Of a stretch of 64,000 bases of DNA, positions 56,787-64,000 are shown piece by piece. Origin of the DNA: Sulfuriferula sp. (GTDB lineage: Bacteria > Pseudomonadota > Gammaproteobacteria > Burkholderiales > Sulfuriferulaceae); assembly GCA_031291235.1 (NCBI GenBank), contig JARLJL010000006.1, positions 186,001 to 250,000 of the forward strand. The letters run 5' to 3'. A model generated the notes under the pieces. It did not search any database. It was not told the DNA's origin and saw nothing but the letters and a program-made list of their open reading frames with translations. The position numbers and the translations under genes are program-made. How positions within the stretch are numbered: position 1 is the stretch's first letter; each line of letters starts with the position of its first letter.

Positions 56787-57170
56787 TTCACGTTGAGTGT
56801 TTGTAATTCTTAAAATAAAGGGGTCACGCAGATTTGAGTTTGGAAGACATCACCAATCTTTCAGCGTATTGTAAGAATAAACTGCTTTCATGATACTGAC
56901 ATTTAAGACCATACCCCTGATTCTTCTGAAAACATGCTGGTTTGACCAACACCGGAGATACCCCGATCATTAGCGCTGGCTATGCTAATTTGTTAAAGCA
57001 GACATGCTTGCGCCATTTTGCAAGCCGTGCTGACCGGTTGAATCCGCAGCGAAAACCAGACATCACGCTCCCCACAAAAAATCACATCAAAATGCGCAAC
57101 CAGTCCCGATAATTATCTATAGTGATATTCAGCCAGCATGCATATCCGTTTCAACGCTAAAGGGGAAGCC
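56787..57170. other. Divergent intergenic region, no gene recognised
   Basis: These 384 bases separate the autotransporter and phosphoesterase genes. I see no coding frame of note and no known RNA motif. A small dyad, ATTAGC/GCTAAT near 56971-56992, and a TATAGT (57118-57123) that could serve as -10 box for the phosphoesterase gene are the only signals. Confidence 0.4.
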
Positions 57171-58637
57171 ATGGGAAACCTGTCCGATAAAATCGAGCAT
57201 ATCGTTGTGCTCATGCTTGAAAACCGTTCCTTCGACAGTATGCTCGGCAAGCTTTACCCGGCAGATCAGGCATTTGACGGGCTTAAAGGTAACGAAACCA
57301 ACCCGCTGCACGGTCAGCCCGACGTCCCCGTCTGGAGCACCTCCGCGACGGATGACAAATCCATGTCCATCCCCGACCCCGATCCTGGCGAACTGTGGGT
57401 TGATATCAACATGCAGCTGTTCGGCCTCGACGGCAAACCGGGCAGCCTGCCTCCCGCCATGAATGGCTTCGTCAATAACTATGTCCGACAGACCGGCGAC
57501 CCCGGCGCACATTACGACGCAGCGGCTATCATGCATTACTACACGCCGGAGCAGGTGCCGGTCATCAGCCAGCTCGCCAGGCAATTTGCCGTATGCGACC
57601 AATGGTTCGCCTCTGCGCCCTGCCAGACATGGCCGAACCGGTTTTTTCTGCATACCGGCACGGCAGGCGGCTATGAAAATAATTCGCCGGCCCATCCGCC
57701 GTATCTGATGAATACGATTTTCAACCGCATGAACGAAGCTGGCAAATCCTGGGGCATCTATTTCCATGATATTCCGCAGACGATTACCCTGACCAACCTG
57801 TGGCAGCATCTCGACCACTTCCACTCGTTCGACGATTTCAAGGAAGATGCCGGCAACGGCAAGCTGCCGGCGTATTCCTTCATCGAACCGCGCTATTTCC
57901 CGGATCTGGAAATGCCCAACGACCAGCACCCGCCGCACAATGTCGGCATGGGCGAAGCGCTGATCGCGGAAGTTTACAATACGGTAAGGGCCGCGCCGAC
58001 CTGGCCGAAAACATTGCTCATCATCACCTACGACGAGCATGGCGGCTGCTACGATCATGTGCCGCCGCCCGTGGCTATCCCGCCCGACAATACCCATCCG
58101 CAACCGTTCGGCTTCGATCGCTATGGCGTGCGCGTGCCTGCGGTGCTGGTGTCACCCTATATCAAACCGGGCACGATATTGCGTGTCGTGCCGGACGGCA
58201 ACCTGCCGCATGCCGGGCCGCCCTATCCGTTTGACCACACATCCATCATCGCCACCGTGCGCAAGTGCTTTAATCTGGGCAGCTCACTCACCCAGCGGGA
58301 TGCCGTCGCGCCCGATCTGGAAAGCGTACTGAATCTGAACACCCCCGACAATGCCGGACCGACATCGGTCACGCCGCTACCCTGCACCACCTCGGTCGCA
58401 GAGCTGCAGGCAGCGCTCAATGCGCCACTGAACGGATTCCAGCAAGCCATGCACGAAGCCGCTACCCATCTCCCACCGTTGAGCTTCGTCGAGAATGCGG
58501 AACAGCTATATGATACGATCGAGAATCACGTCGAGAGTCTGCTGCACGGCCACATGAGCGAAGTGCCGAACCACAAGACAGCAGCCGAGGCGCTGCCTTT
58601 CATCAAGAGCAGACTGAATAAGCTGTTCGGGCAATAA
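57171..58637 (+). CDS. Phosphoesterase family (phospholipase C / acid phosphatase-like) protein
   Basis: The 488-residue protein belongs to the bacterial phospholipase C/AcpA phosphoesterase family. It starts with IEHIVVLMLENRSFDSMLGKL, the metal and nucleophile region, and has YTPEQVPVISQLARQFAVCDQWFAS, PNRFFLHTGTAGG, and LLIITYDEHGGCYDHVPPP with the Asp-Glu-His metal ligands. It hydrolyses phosphate or phospholipid esters. No signal peptide or Tat motif is seen, odd for a usually exported enzyme. The ATG at 57171 has AAGGGG five bases upstream; the ATG at 57138 precedes this site. Confidence 0.9.
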   Translation: MGNLSDKIEHIVVLMLENRSFDSMLGKLYPADQAFDGLKGNETNPLHGQPDVPVWSTSATDDKSMSIPDPDPGELWVDINMQLFGLDGKPGSLPPAMNGFVNNYVRQTGDPGAHYDAAAIMHYYTPEQVPVISQLARQFAVCDQWFASAPCQTWPNRFFLHTGTAGGYENNSPAHPPYLMNTIFNRMNEAGKSWGIYFHDIPQTITLTNLWQHLDHFHSFDDFKEDAGNGKLPAYSFIEPRYFPDLEMPNDQHPPHNVGMGEALIAEVYNTVRAAPTWPKTLLIITYDEHGGCYDHVPPPVAIPPDNTHPQPFGFDRYGVRVPAVLVSPYIKPGTILRVVPDGNLPHAGPPYPFDHTSIIATVRKCFNLGSSLTQRDAVAPDLESVLNLNTPDNAGPTSVTPLPCTTSVAELQAALNAPLNGFQQAMHEAATHLPPLSFVENAEQLYDTIENHVESLLHGHMSEVPNHKTAAEALPFIKSRLNKLFGQ

Positions 58638-58683
58638 TGACATCAGCGGGCAGGGCTGCGTCGGCAACCCGCCCTCTTGCTGC

Positions 58684-59088
58684 CTATTTGACGATTACCT
58701 CGCCATCCTCTTTTGCTATCGGCCCCAGTTGCGGCAGCAGCAGGATATCCAGTACCGTTTCCGACGGCCGGCATAAGCGCGTACCCAACGGTGTCACCAC
58801 AATGGGCCGGTTAATCAGGATGGGATGCGCGATCATGAAATCGATCAATTCGTCGTCGCTCCATTTGCTGTCGTCCAGATTCAATTCGTCGTACGGCGTG
58901 CCTTTGCGCCGCAGCAGTTCGCGTACCGGCATGCCCATGGCGGCAATCAGCGCTACCAGTTGATCGCGGCTCGGCGGCGTTTGCAGATACGCGACGACCT
59001 CCGGCTCGACGCCGGTATTGCGGATGACGGCAAGCACATTGCGCGAGGTGCCGCAGGCGGGATTGTGATAAATCGTGATGTTGGACAT
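58684..59088 (-). CDS. arsC: Arsenate reductase, glutaredoxin-dependent (ArsC)
   Basis: The 134-residue protein matches the R773-type ArsC. It has catalytic Cys12 in YHNPACGTSRN and the arginines that hold arsenate: ELLRRKGTPYDEL (Arg60 equivalent), ILINRPIVV (Arg94) and GTRLCRPSE (Arg107). It reduces arsenate to arsenite with glutathione and glutaredoxin. The ATG at 59088 is the family start; frames further upstream run into the arsR promoter. It is divergent from arsR by 105 bases. Confidence 0.93.
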   Translation of the reverse strand: MSNITIYHNPACGTSRNVLAVIRNTGVEPEVVAYLQTPPSRDQLVALIAAMGMPVRELLRRKGTPYDELNLDDSKWSDDELIDFMIAHPILINRPIVVTPLGTRLCRPSETVLDILLLPQLGPIAKEDGEVIVK

Positions 59089-59157
59089 GGCAGGCTCTGA
59101 AAGTCGTATCGAAGTCGGGCATGGTAACCATAATATGCACATTTTTCAATATACGTA

Positions 59158-59187
59158 TTGACATATATTCACGAATTCATATATATT
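59158..59187 (+). promoter_or_regulatory. Promoter of arsR, with dyads and probable leaderless start
   Basis: TTGACA (59158-59163, perfect -35), 18 bases, TATATT (59182-59187). Initiation is expected about seven bases later, at the arsR ATG (59194) itself. Dyads overlap both boxes: CAATA-TACG-TATTG (59148-59161) and ATATAT...ATATAT between the boxes, suitable for ArsR autorepression. Confidence 0.7.
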
Positions 59188-59193
59188 AACAAC

Positions 59194-59517
59194 ATGATCA
59201 ATTCCGACACATTATTCACCCTGCTGGCCGACAGCACCCGCCGTCTGCTACTGGCACATTTGCTGCACAACGGCGAATCCTGCGTTTGCCATCTGTACGC
59301 CGCACTGGAAATGTCGCAACCCAAGGTATCGCGCCATCTCGCTGTGCTACGCGAAGCAGGATTGGTAAACGCCAAACGGTCGGGAACGTGGGTGCATTAC
59401 AGCATCAACCCGGCATTGCCCGACTGGGCAAAGATCACGCTGGCGCAAATGGCAACCGCAGTAACGCTGGAAGCCGCCGACGCCTGCGACGCAAGCAAGA
59501 CTTGTTGTGCAGCCTGA
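59194..59517 (+). CDS. arsR: ArsR-family metalloregulator
   Basis: The 107-residue winged-helix repressor has the ArsR metal site ESCVCHLYAALEMSQPKVSRHLAVLREAGLV, where the CVC pair in the recognition helix binds As(III)/Sb(III), and a second Cys pair at the C terminus (KTCCAA). It should repress the operon that follows and possibly arsC. No ribosome binding site precedes the ATG, and the promoter -10 box is seven bases away, so the mRNA is probably leaderless. The permease follows after 26 bases. Confidence 0.92.
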   Translation: MINSDTLFTLLADSTRRLLLAHLLHNGESCVCHLYAALEMSQPKVSRHLAVLREAGLVNAKRSGTWVHYSINPALPDWAKITLAQMATAVTLEAADACDASKTCCAA

Positions 59518-59543
59518 ACAGTCACATAATTAGGAATCTCACC

Positions 59544-60602
59544 ATGGAAATAATCGAACAACCACCGATAGAACGTACTCATATCGCCAAATGGCTGGCA
59601 GGCGCTGCGCTCGGGCTGGGATTGTGGATAGCGCTATACAGCCAGCTACAGCCGCTGGCCGATTACGGCATGAGCCTGACGGGGATTGCTGCCGAATCGC
59701 ATCTCGGACAGGCGCTCAACTTTTTCCTGTTTGAAACGCCCAAAGTACTGATGCTACTCGCCCTGATCGTATTCGTCATGGGCGTGATCCAGACCTACGT
59801 GGCGCCGGAACGCACCCGCCAGCTGTTGTCCGGGCGGCGGCTGGGTATCGGCAACGTGATGGCGGCCAGCCTCGGCATCGTCACGCCGTTCTGCTCGTGC
59901 TCAGCCGTACCGCTGTTTATCGGCTTCCTGCAAGCCGGCGTACCGCTGGGCGTGACCTTCTCTTTCCTGATTTCCGCACCCATGGTGAACGAAATCGCGC
60001 TGGGCCTGCTGTTCGGCCTGTTCGGCTGGAAAATCGCCCTGCTGTACATGGGACTGGGGCTTACCATCGCCATCGTCGCCGGGCTGGTGATCGGCAAGCT
60101 TGGCATGGAAAAATATCTGGAAGACTGGGTGCAAGCCATTCAGGCCAAAGGCGGCGCAGTCATGGCCAATTTCGACCACAACCCAAGCTGGCCTGAACGT
60201 TTTCAGGCGGGCATCAGCCACCTCAAGGATATCGTCGGCAAGGTATGGCCCTATATCGTACTGGGCGTGGCGGTCGGCGCCGGCATCCACGGCTATGTGC
60301 CGCAGAATTTCATGGCTGCCATCATGGGCAAAGGCGCATGGTGGTCCGTACCGGCTGCAGTGCTGATCGGCGTGCCGATGTATTCAAATGCAGCGGGCAT
60401 TATCCCGGTAGTGCAGGCCTTGCTCGGCAAAGGCGCTGCGCTGGGGACGGTACTGGCTTTCATGATGAGCGTCACCGCGCTGTCGTTCCCGGAAATGATC
60501 ATACTGCGCAAAGTACTCAAGCCGGTATTAATTGCAACATTTACAGGTATAGTGGCGACGGGCATATTGCTGGTAGGCTACATATTTAACGCAGTACTTT
60601 AA
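59544..60602 (+). CDS. arsP: ArsP-type permease (UPF0718/DUF318)
   Basis: The 352-residue membrane protein has about eight to ten helices and the family motif TPFCSCSAVPLFIGFLQAGVPLGVTFSFLISAPMVNEIA, with the conserved Cys pair, and GVPMYSNAAGIIPVVQALL. ArsP of Campylobacter exports trivalent methylarsenicals and roxarsone; relatives handle other metal-thiol species. Here it is linked to arsR, a DUF2892 protein and two small thioredoxin-fold proteins, a linkage also seen for many UPF0718 permeases. The ATG at 59544 follows AGGAA. Substrate is inferred from family. Confidence 0.87.
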   Translation: MEIIEQPPIERTHIAKWLAGAALGLGLWIALYSQLQPLADYGMSLTGIAAESHLGQALNFFLFETPKVLMLLALIVFVMGVIQTYVAPERTRQLLSGRRLGIGNVMAASLGIVTPFCSCSAVPLFIGFLQAGVPLGVTFSFLISAPMVNEIALGLLFGLFGWKIALLYMGLGLTIAIVAGLVIGKLGMEKYLEDWVQAIQAKGGAVMANFDHNPSWPERFQAGISHLKDIVGKVWPYIVLGVAVGAGIHGYVPQNFMAAIMGKGAWWSVPAAVLIGVPMYSNAAGIIPVVQALLGKGAALGTVLAFMMSVTALSFPEMIILRKVLKPVLIATFTGIVATGILLVGYIFNAVL

Positions 60603-60617
60603 CTCAGGAGAGTCGTA

Positions 60618-60833
60618 ATGAAAGGCAACAGAATGTCGCGCATGATGTCGGTAATGGTCTTGATTTCGCTGGCCGCTACCCATTTTTCTGGTCAATTCGA
60701 TTTGCTGCACCCCAGCTTTCTATGGATAGCCGCTTTCTCCAGCATCATGGCATTCCAGGCGACCTTCACCGGCTTTTGCCCGGCTGGCGCAATCATGGGC
60801 GGCAGTAAAAAAGCAGCTTGCTGCAGCAAATAA
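60618..60833 (+). CDS. DUF2892 membrane protein with C-terminal Cys pair
   Basis: The 71-residue product has two membrane segments (MMSVMVLISLAATHF and PSFLWIAAFSSIMAFQ) and the DUF2892 signature FTGFCPAGAIMGG, ending in AACCSK. It differs from the copy at 15048 in its Cys-rich end, which may bind metal. AGGAG lies nine bases before the ATG. It is the second DUF2892 gene in the window, here in an arsenic-type operon. Confidence 0.87.
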   Translation: MKGNRMSRMMSVMVLISLAATHFSGQFDLLHPSFLWIAAFSSIMAFQATFTGFCPAGAIMGGSKKAACCSK

Positions 60834-60850
60834 CACAGGAGAACGGCAAA

Positions 60851-61165
60851 ATGGCTCACGCAACGCTACATCCATCCATCGTGTCGCTGGTATCGCTGGC
60901 GGCCAGTATCGCCGCCAATCACCCCGGACAAGGCCTGTGCCAGGTCGACAGGCTCAAGCAATTCGGCGTTACCGAGGAGCAGATCGATCTGGTCATAGAA
61001 ATTGCGCGACATATCCGCGATGAAACCGGACAAAAACTGGATGCGCGTTTCGATGAAGCCTTTGCCGCCAAAATGGCACCTGCGCCAGCACCTGCAAAGC
61101 CGCTGAATATTCCGGTAACCGAAGCCTGCTGCACCCCTACCCCCAGCGGCAAATCCTGCTGCTAG
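60851..61165 (+). CDS. Small helical protein with Cys-Cys tail
   Basis: The 104-residue protein is helical (HPSIVSLVSLAASIAANHPGQGLCQVDRLKQFGVTEEQIDLVIEIARHIRDETG), a pattern reminiscent of AhpD/carboxymuconolactone decarboxylase repeats but without their CxxC. It ends in an Ala/Pro linker and a Cys-rich tail (EACCTPTPSGKSCC). The paired cysteines suggest thiol binding of As(III) or another soft metal. I cannot assign a function. AGGAG lies nine bases before the ATG at 60851. Confidence 0.72.
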   Translation: MAHATLHPSIVSLVSLAASIAANHPGQGLCQVDRLKQFGVTEEQIDLVIEIARHIRDETGQKLDARFDEAFAAKMAPAPAPAKPLNIPVTEACCTPTPSGKSCC

Positions 61166-61205
61166 GCACCCAAAAGGCTTAGCAGAAAATTTCCGCAGGC
61201 AAGCC

Positions 61206-61457
61206 ATGTTGATCAAAGTTATTTGCCCGGGCTGCAACAGCTGCCGTGCCACAGCGAGTTTAATTCGTGAAGTAGCGGCAGCACGCCGGGTTGCGATTAC
61301 ACTGGAAGAGGTAAACGATCCTGCCGACATTGCTGCGCTCGGCATCACCCGCACCCCAGCCGTCATGGTCAACGGACAAGTTATGCTCGCCGGCGGAGTG
61401 CCGGACTGGATAGATGTAGAAAACTGGCTTACCCATCTCAACCCCCAAAAGGACTGA
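61206..61457 (+). CDS. Small thioredoxin-fold protein, CPGCNSC motif
   Basis: An 83-residue single thioredoxin-fold protein. The redox motif near the N terminus is ICPGCNSCRATASLI, giving three cysteines (CxxCxxC), and RTPAVMVNGQVMLAGGVPD holds the cis-proline. It is related to the small disulfide proteins that accompany UPF0718 permeases. It probably transfers electrons or metal-thiol adducts. Two bases separate it from the next homologous gene. Confidence 0.82.
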   Translation: MLIKVICPGCNSCRATASLIREVAAARRVAITLEEVNDPADIAALGITRTPAVMVNGQVMLAGGVPDWIDVENWLTHLNPQKD

Positions 61458-61459
61458 TC

Positions 61460-61693
61460 ATGAAAAACATCAAAGTGCTAGGCACCGGCTGTGCCAATTG
61501 CAAAACCACCACCAAACTTATCGAAGAAGCCGCCCAAGCAAAAGGCATTGAGATACAATTGGAGAAAGTGGAAGAAATCGCCGACATACTGGGCTATGGC
61601 GTCATGTCTACGCCGGGAGTGGTTATCGACGGCGTCGTAGTACATGCCGGCGGCGTACCCGATCGCAAGAAAATTGATAGCTGGCTAACCTGA
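61460..61693 (+). CDS. Small thioredoxin family protein (redox-active disulfide protein 2 type)
   Basis: The 77-residue protein has VLGTGCANCKTTTKLIEEAA with the CANC redox site and STPGVVIDGVVVHAGGVPD with the cis-proline, the classical small-thioredoxin (TIGR00412-like) pattern. It is a diverged partner of the preceding gene: both end in GGVPD followed by a short helix, suggesting duplication within the operon. The His-rich transporter gene follows after 21 bases. Confidence 0.88.
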   Translation: MKNIKVLGTGCANCKTTTKLIEEAAQAKGIEIQLEKVEEIADILGYGVMSTPGVVIDGVVVHAGGVPDRKKIDSWLT

Positions 61694-61714
61694 TATTTGT
61701 AACTGGAACCCCCG

Positions 61715-62725
61715 ATGAGCGCACAGCACGACCACCATGAGCATGATGACCACCACGATCACGAGCACGACCATGCGCATGAACATCACGATCATGATGA
61801 TCATCACCACGATCACGGGCATTTCCATCATCACGACCACAGCAATGTCGACACCACCAGCCGGGCTTTTGCAGTAGGCGTCAGCCTCAACCTGATTTTT
61901 GTCATCATCGAAATCGGTTTCGGCATTTATGCCGACTCGTTATCACTGCTGGCAGATGCCGGGCATAATTTCAGCGATGTAATCGGGCTGCTGGCCGCAT
62001 GGGGCGCCATGATACTGGCCCGCCGCGTGCCTTCGCTGCGTTACACCTACGGCCTGCGCAGCACTACTATCCTCGCCGCGCTGGCTAACGCCATGCTGCT
62101 GCTGATCGCCGTTGGCGGCATATCCTGGGAAGCGATCCGGCGCCTGACCGAACCGATGCCAGTCAACGAACCCGTCATGATCTGGGTCGCACTGGCAGGC
62201 GTCGTCGTCAACGTCGCCACTGCGCTGATGCTGATGAAGGGCCACAAGGAAGACCTCAACATGCGCGGCGCGTTTATCCACATGGTCGCCGACGCGGCAG
62301 TGTCCGTGGGCGTGGCTATCGCCGGCCTGGGCATGATGCTGACCGGCTGGCTGTGGCTGGACCCCGCTATCAGCCTGCTGATTGCCGCCGTCATCTTCAT
62401 CGGCACCTGGGGACTGTTCAAGCAATCGCTGAAGCTGGCACTGCATGCCGTGCCCGATGCCGTAGATCCTGCCAAAATCCAGGCTTACCTGCTCGGCCTG
62501 CCTCAAGTACGCGAAGTGCACGACCTGCATATCTGGGGCATGAGCACCACCGAGAACGCACTCACCGCCCATCTGGTCATGCCCGCCGGCCATCCAGGCG
62601 ATGCCTTTCTGGATAATATTGCCGAGGAATTGGCGCATCATTTCAAAATCGGTCATGCCACGTTTCAGATAGAGCTGGGCGATCACGACGTCGTGTGCCG
62701 GCTGGCACCTGCGCACGTGGTATAG
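61715..62725 (+). CDS. Cation diffusion facilitator exporter with His-rich N terminus
   Basis: The 336-residue CDF protein begins with about 42 residues that are nearly all His, Asp and Glu, a metal-sensing or chelating tail. Six helices follow, with the transport sites LLADAGHNFSDVIG in TM2 and HMVADAAVSVGVA in TM5 (each H-x3-D), and a C-terminal cytoplasmic domain (VREVHDLHIWGMSTTENALTAHLV). It should export Zn, Co, Cd or Ni with proton exchange (CzcD/DmeF type). It closes the arsR operon. Confidence 0.92.
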   Translation: MSAQHDHHEHDDHHDHEHDHAHEHHDHDDHHHDHGHFHHHDHSNVDTTSRAFAVGVSLNLIFVIIEIGFGIYADSLSLLADAGHNFSDVIGLLAAWGAMILARRVPSLRYTYGLRSTTILAALANAMLLLIAVGGISWEAIRRLTEPMPVNEPVMIWVALAGVVVNVATALMLMKGHKEDLNMRGAFIHMVADAAVSVGVAIAGLGMMLTGWLWLDPAISLLIAAVIFIGTWGLFKQSLKLALHAVPDAVDPAKIQAYLLGLPQVREVHDLHIWGMSTTENALTAHLVMPAGHPGDAFLDNIAEELAHHFKIGHATFQIELGDHDVVCRLAPAHVV

Positions 62726-62744
62726 ATAACGCCGGAATAAACGG

Positions 62745-63296
62745 TCAGATATTTCTGGCGACGATATCGGTAGGTATTCCGTCCAGACTGATCTGGTTCT
62801 TGTCCTGCCAGTACTGCACCAGCCCCGCCGGACCTTTTTTCACCGCCCAGTTGATCAGCTGCTCACGTTCGCCGACATACGTGTAATACGGCACCGCCAT
62901 GCCGCACGAGGTCTGTACCAGCGTCACCGACATGTCGAATATCTGCCGCGCGCCGGGGAGCGGGTCGAACAACGCAAACAGTTCGTCCCAGTCGGCATCT
63001 TTTTGATGGATGACTCTTGCCTTACCATAAAGCCGCAATATCAGCGGCGCGCCGTCGAAATCGCAGAACATCAGCGTCATGCGCGGATTCTGCTGCACAT
63101 GCGCGGCAGTCTCGTTGCCGCTGCCGGTAACGTTAAGCCAGACGACGCGTTGCGGGCCGAGCACGCGTAGCGAGTCCATGCCCTTGGGCGACACATTGAC
63201 GCTGCTGTCGGCAGTTGCCGTGCCGACAAAGAAAATCTTCTGCGCGGCGATAAATTCTGCCAGTTTTTCGGAAATTTCCGTATATCTTTGACCCAT
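62745..63296 (-). CDS. Pyridoxamine 5'-phosphate oxidase-family flavoprotein
   Basis: The 183-residue protein has the PPOX split-barrel fold: FFVGTATADSSVNVSPKGMDSLRVL, VVWLNVTGSGNETAAHVQQNPRMTLMFCDFDGAP and LRLYGKARVI. Such proteins bind FMN or F420; the substrate is unknown. It ends 19 bases from the convergent CDF gene and lies 11 bases downstream of a small membrane protein gene on the same strand. Confidence 0.88.
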   Translation of the reverse strand: MGQRYTEISEKLAEFIAAQKIFFVGTATADSSVNVSPKGMDSLRVLGPQRVVWLNVTGSGNETAAHVQQNPRMTLMFCDFDGAPLILRLYGKARVIHQKDADWDELFALFDPLPGARQIFDMSVTLVQTSCGMAVPYYTYVGEREQLINWAVKKGPAGLVQYWQDKNQISLDGIPTDIVARNI

Positions 63297-63307
63297 ACCT
63301 TGCTCCG

Positions 63308-63652
63308 TTAATCCATATACATGGATTTGTTGTCGTTCAGATTCAAATAGCCTTTAACGATACGATAAATAATCCACAATGTGTTGGCACCGAGGACAAC
63401 CCAGCCGATCAGGATCAGCGTGGAAATGCCGCCGATCACGCCCCACAACAGCCCAAACCAGAAAGTACGTATCTGCCAGCGAAAATGGCTGGCCAGGAAA
63501 GTACCGGCCACGTCATCGCGCTTGATGTAATTGATCATGATCGCAATGATCGCCGTAATCCCCAGCAGAAATGCGGCCGCGTATAGGGCATAGACCACCA
63601 TCGTCAAGCTTTTCGCAGATTTTTCACTATCAGTCAGTGCGATATTGTCCAT
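63308..63652 (-). CDS. Small DUF4870-like membrane protein
   Basis: The 114-residue product has three hydrophobic segments (VVYALYAAAFLLGITAIIAIMI, FWFGLLWGVIGGISTLILIGWVVLG, TLWIIYRIVKGYL) and the motif FLASHFRWQIRTFW between the first two, as in DUF4870/YidB-like membrane proteins. Function unknown. It is upstream of the PPOX gene and downstream of the GNAT gene. Confidence 0.82.
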   Translation of the reverse strand: MDNIALTDSEKSAKSLTMVVYALYAAAFLLGITAIIAIMINYIKRDDVAGTFLASHFRWQIRTFWFGLLWGVIGGISTLILIGWVVLGANTLWIIYRIVKGYLNLNDNKSMYMD

Positions 63653-63695
63653 GATTCCCCCCGCATAAATAAGTAAATGGTGATTGCCTACCCGA

Positions 63696-64000
63696 TTACA
63701 GTAACGCTTTCATTTTACGCCCGCCGGCCACATCGAAGCCATTAGCCTGATAGAACCCGAAAGTGCGTTCGAATGCAGGCAACGGCGGCGTAGTCACTTC
63801 CAACCGCCGCCAGCCGCAATTGCGTCCGTGCGCCTTGGACGCCTCGAGCAACGCCTGCCCCGCTCCGCCGCTACGGAACGCCGGTTGCACATACAATTCC
63901 GGAATAATGCCAAACGCGCCTTCTGCATACAGGCTGACCGTTGCCGTCAGGCTGACAAAGCCCACCGGTGCTGCATCGGCATCGGTACGAACAACAAACA
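63696..64000 (-). CDS. GNAT N-acetyltransferase, C-terminal part (5' end outside window)
   Basis: The frame stays open to the window end, so the N terminus is missing. About 100 residues are visible, including VGFVSLTATVSLYAEGAFGIIPELYVQPAFRSGGAGQALLEASKAHGRNCGWRRLEV, the acetyl-CoA loop region (Q/R-x-x-G-x-G/A as RSGGAGQ) and the C-terminal FYQANGF motif. It acetylates an unknown amine. The start at 63965 that appears inside the window is not the true start because GNAT strands lie upstream of it. Confidence 0.85.
   Translation of the reverse strand, partial: FVVRTDADAAPVGFVSLTATVSLYAEGAFGIIPELYVQPAFRSGGAGQALLEASKAHGRNCGWRRLEVTTPPLPAFERTFGFYQANGFDVAGGRKMKALL

Noticed and set aside
61727-61852. 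Repetitive GATCAC/CATGAC-like DNA as a tandem repeat element
   Set aside because: It is His/Asp codons of the CDF exporter N terminus, in frame with the gene.

Overview
The window is a gene-dense bacterial chromosome segment. Gene content and order point to a betaproteobacterium, most likely a sulfur-oxidising member of the Nitrosomonadales (Sulfuricella/Sulfuriferula-like). That placement is inference: it rests on the his-HIT-tatABC order, a sulfide:quinone oxidoreductase with its own sigma54 activator, a rhodanese/DUF2892-linked RND operon, and generally proteobacterial housekeeping genes. No rRNA, tRNA, CRISPR array, insertion sequence or prophage was recognised.

Layout. 1-9.0 kb: end of xseA, rpsO-pnp, a hypothetical gene with dksA, a CbbY-like phosphatase, an encapsulated-ferritin-type protein, msrB, a flavin reductase, an exported metallo-beta-lactamase-fold protein and rhlE. 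9.2-16.4 kb: a tripartite RND efflux operon running into DUF2892, rhodanese and glutaredoxin genes, then trxC after a terminator; its promoter -10 box lies inside a palindrome. 16.5-24 kb: recN-nadK, hrcA, hemH, and a lemA/TPM cluster. 24.2-32 kb: hisDCBHAFIE-HIT-tatABC, without hisG. 32-33.3 kb: amt, with a sigma54 promoter and NtrC-type sites.

33.4-42.5 kb is the most distinctive accessory region. It holds a small exported protein built of 11-residue repeats, a RES/Xre toxin-antitoxin pair with a 27-bp operator palindrome, an EF-hand peptide, and an overlapping three-gene operon (PLP decarboxylase, ATP-grasp ligase, PLP class-V-like enzyme) of unknown product. Next comes a PAS-sigma54 activator divergent from sqr. 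The intergenic region carries a textbook -24/-12 promoter and two identical 10-bp palindromes, so the sulfide-oxidation gene appears to be run by the adjacent regulator. The three-gene biosynthetic operon lies directly downstream of that regulator on the same strand.

42.6-52 kb: a barnase-like exported RNase with its barstar inhibitor, translationally coupled behind phoH; then bcp, an Smr gene and trxB, then ftsK-lolA-rarA and a bestrophin. 52.1-57.1 kb: a frameshifted mscS, an orphan periplasmic binding protein and a HAF-repeat autotransporter; by eye this stretch is richer in A/T than its surroundings. 57.1-64 kb: a phosphoesterase, then a metal/metalloid cluster (arsC divergent from arsR, ArsP-type permease, DUF2892, a Cys-Cys-tailed protein, two small thioredoxin-fold proteins, a His-rich CDF exporter), and finally a PPOX flavoprotein, a small membrane protein and a partial GNAT acetyltransferase.
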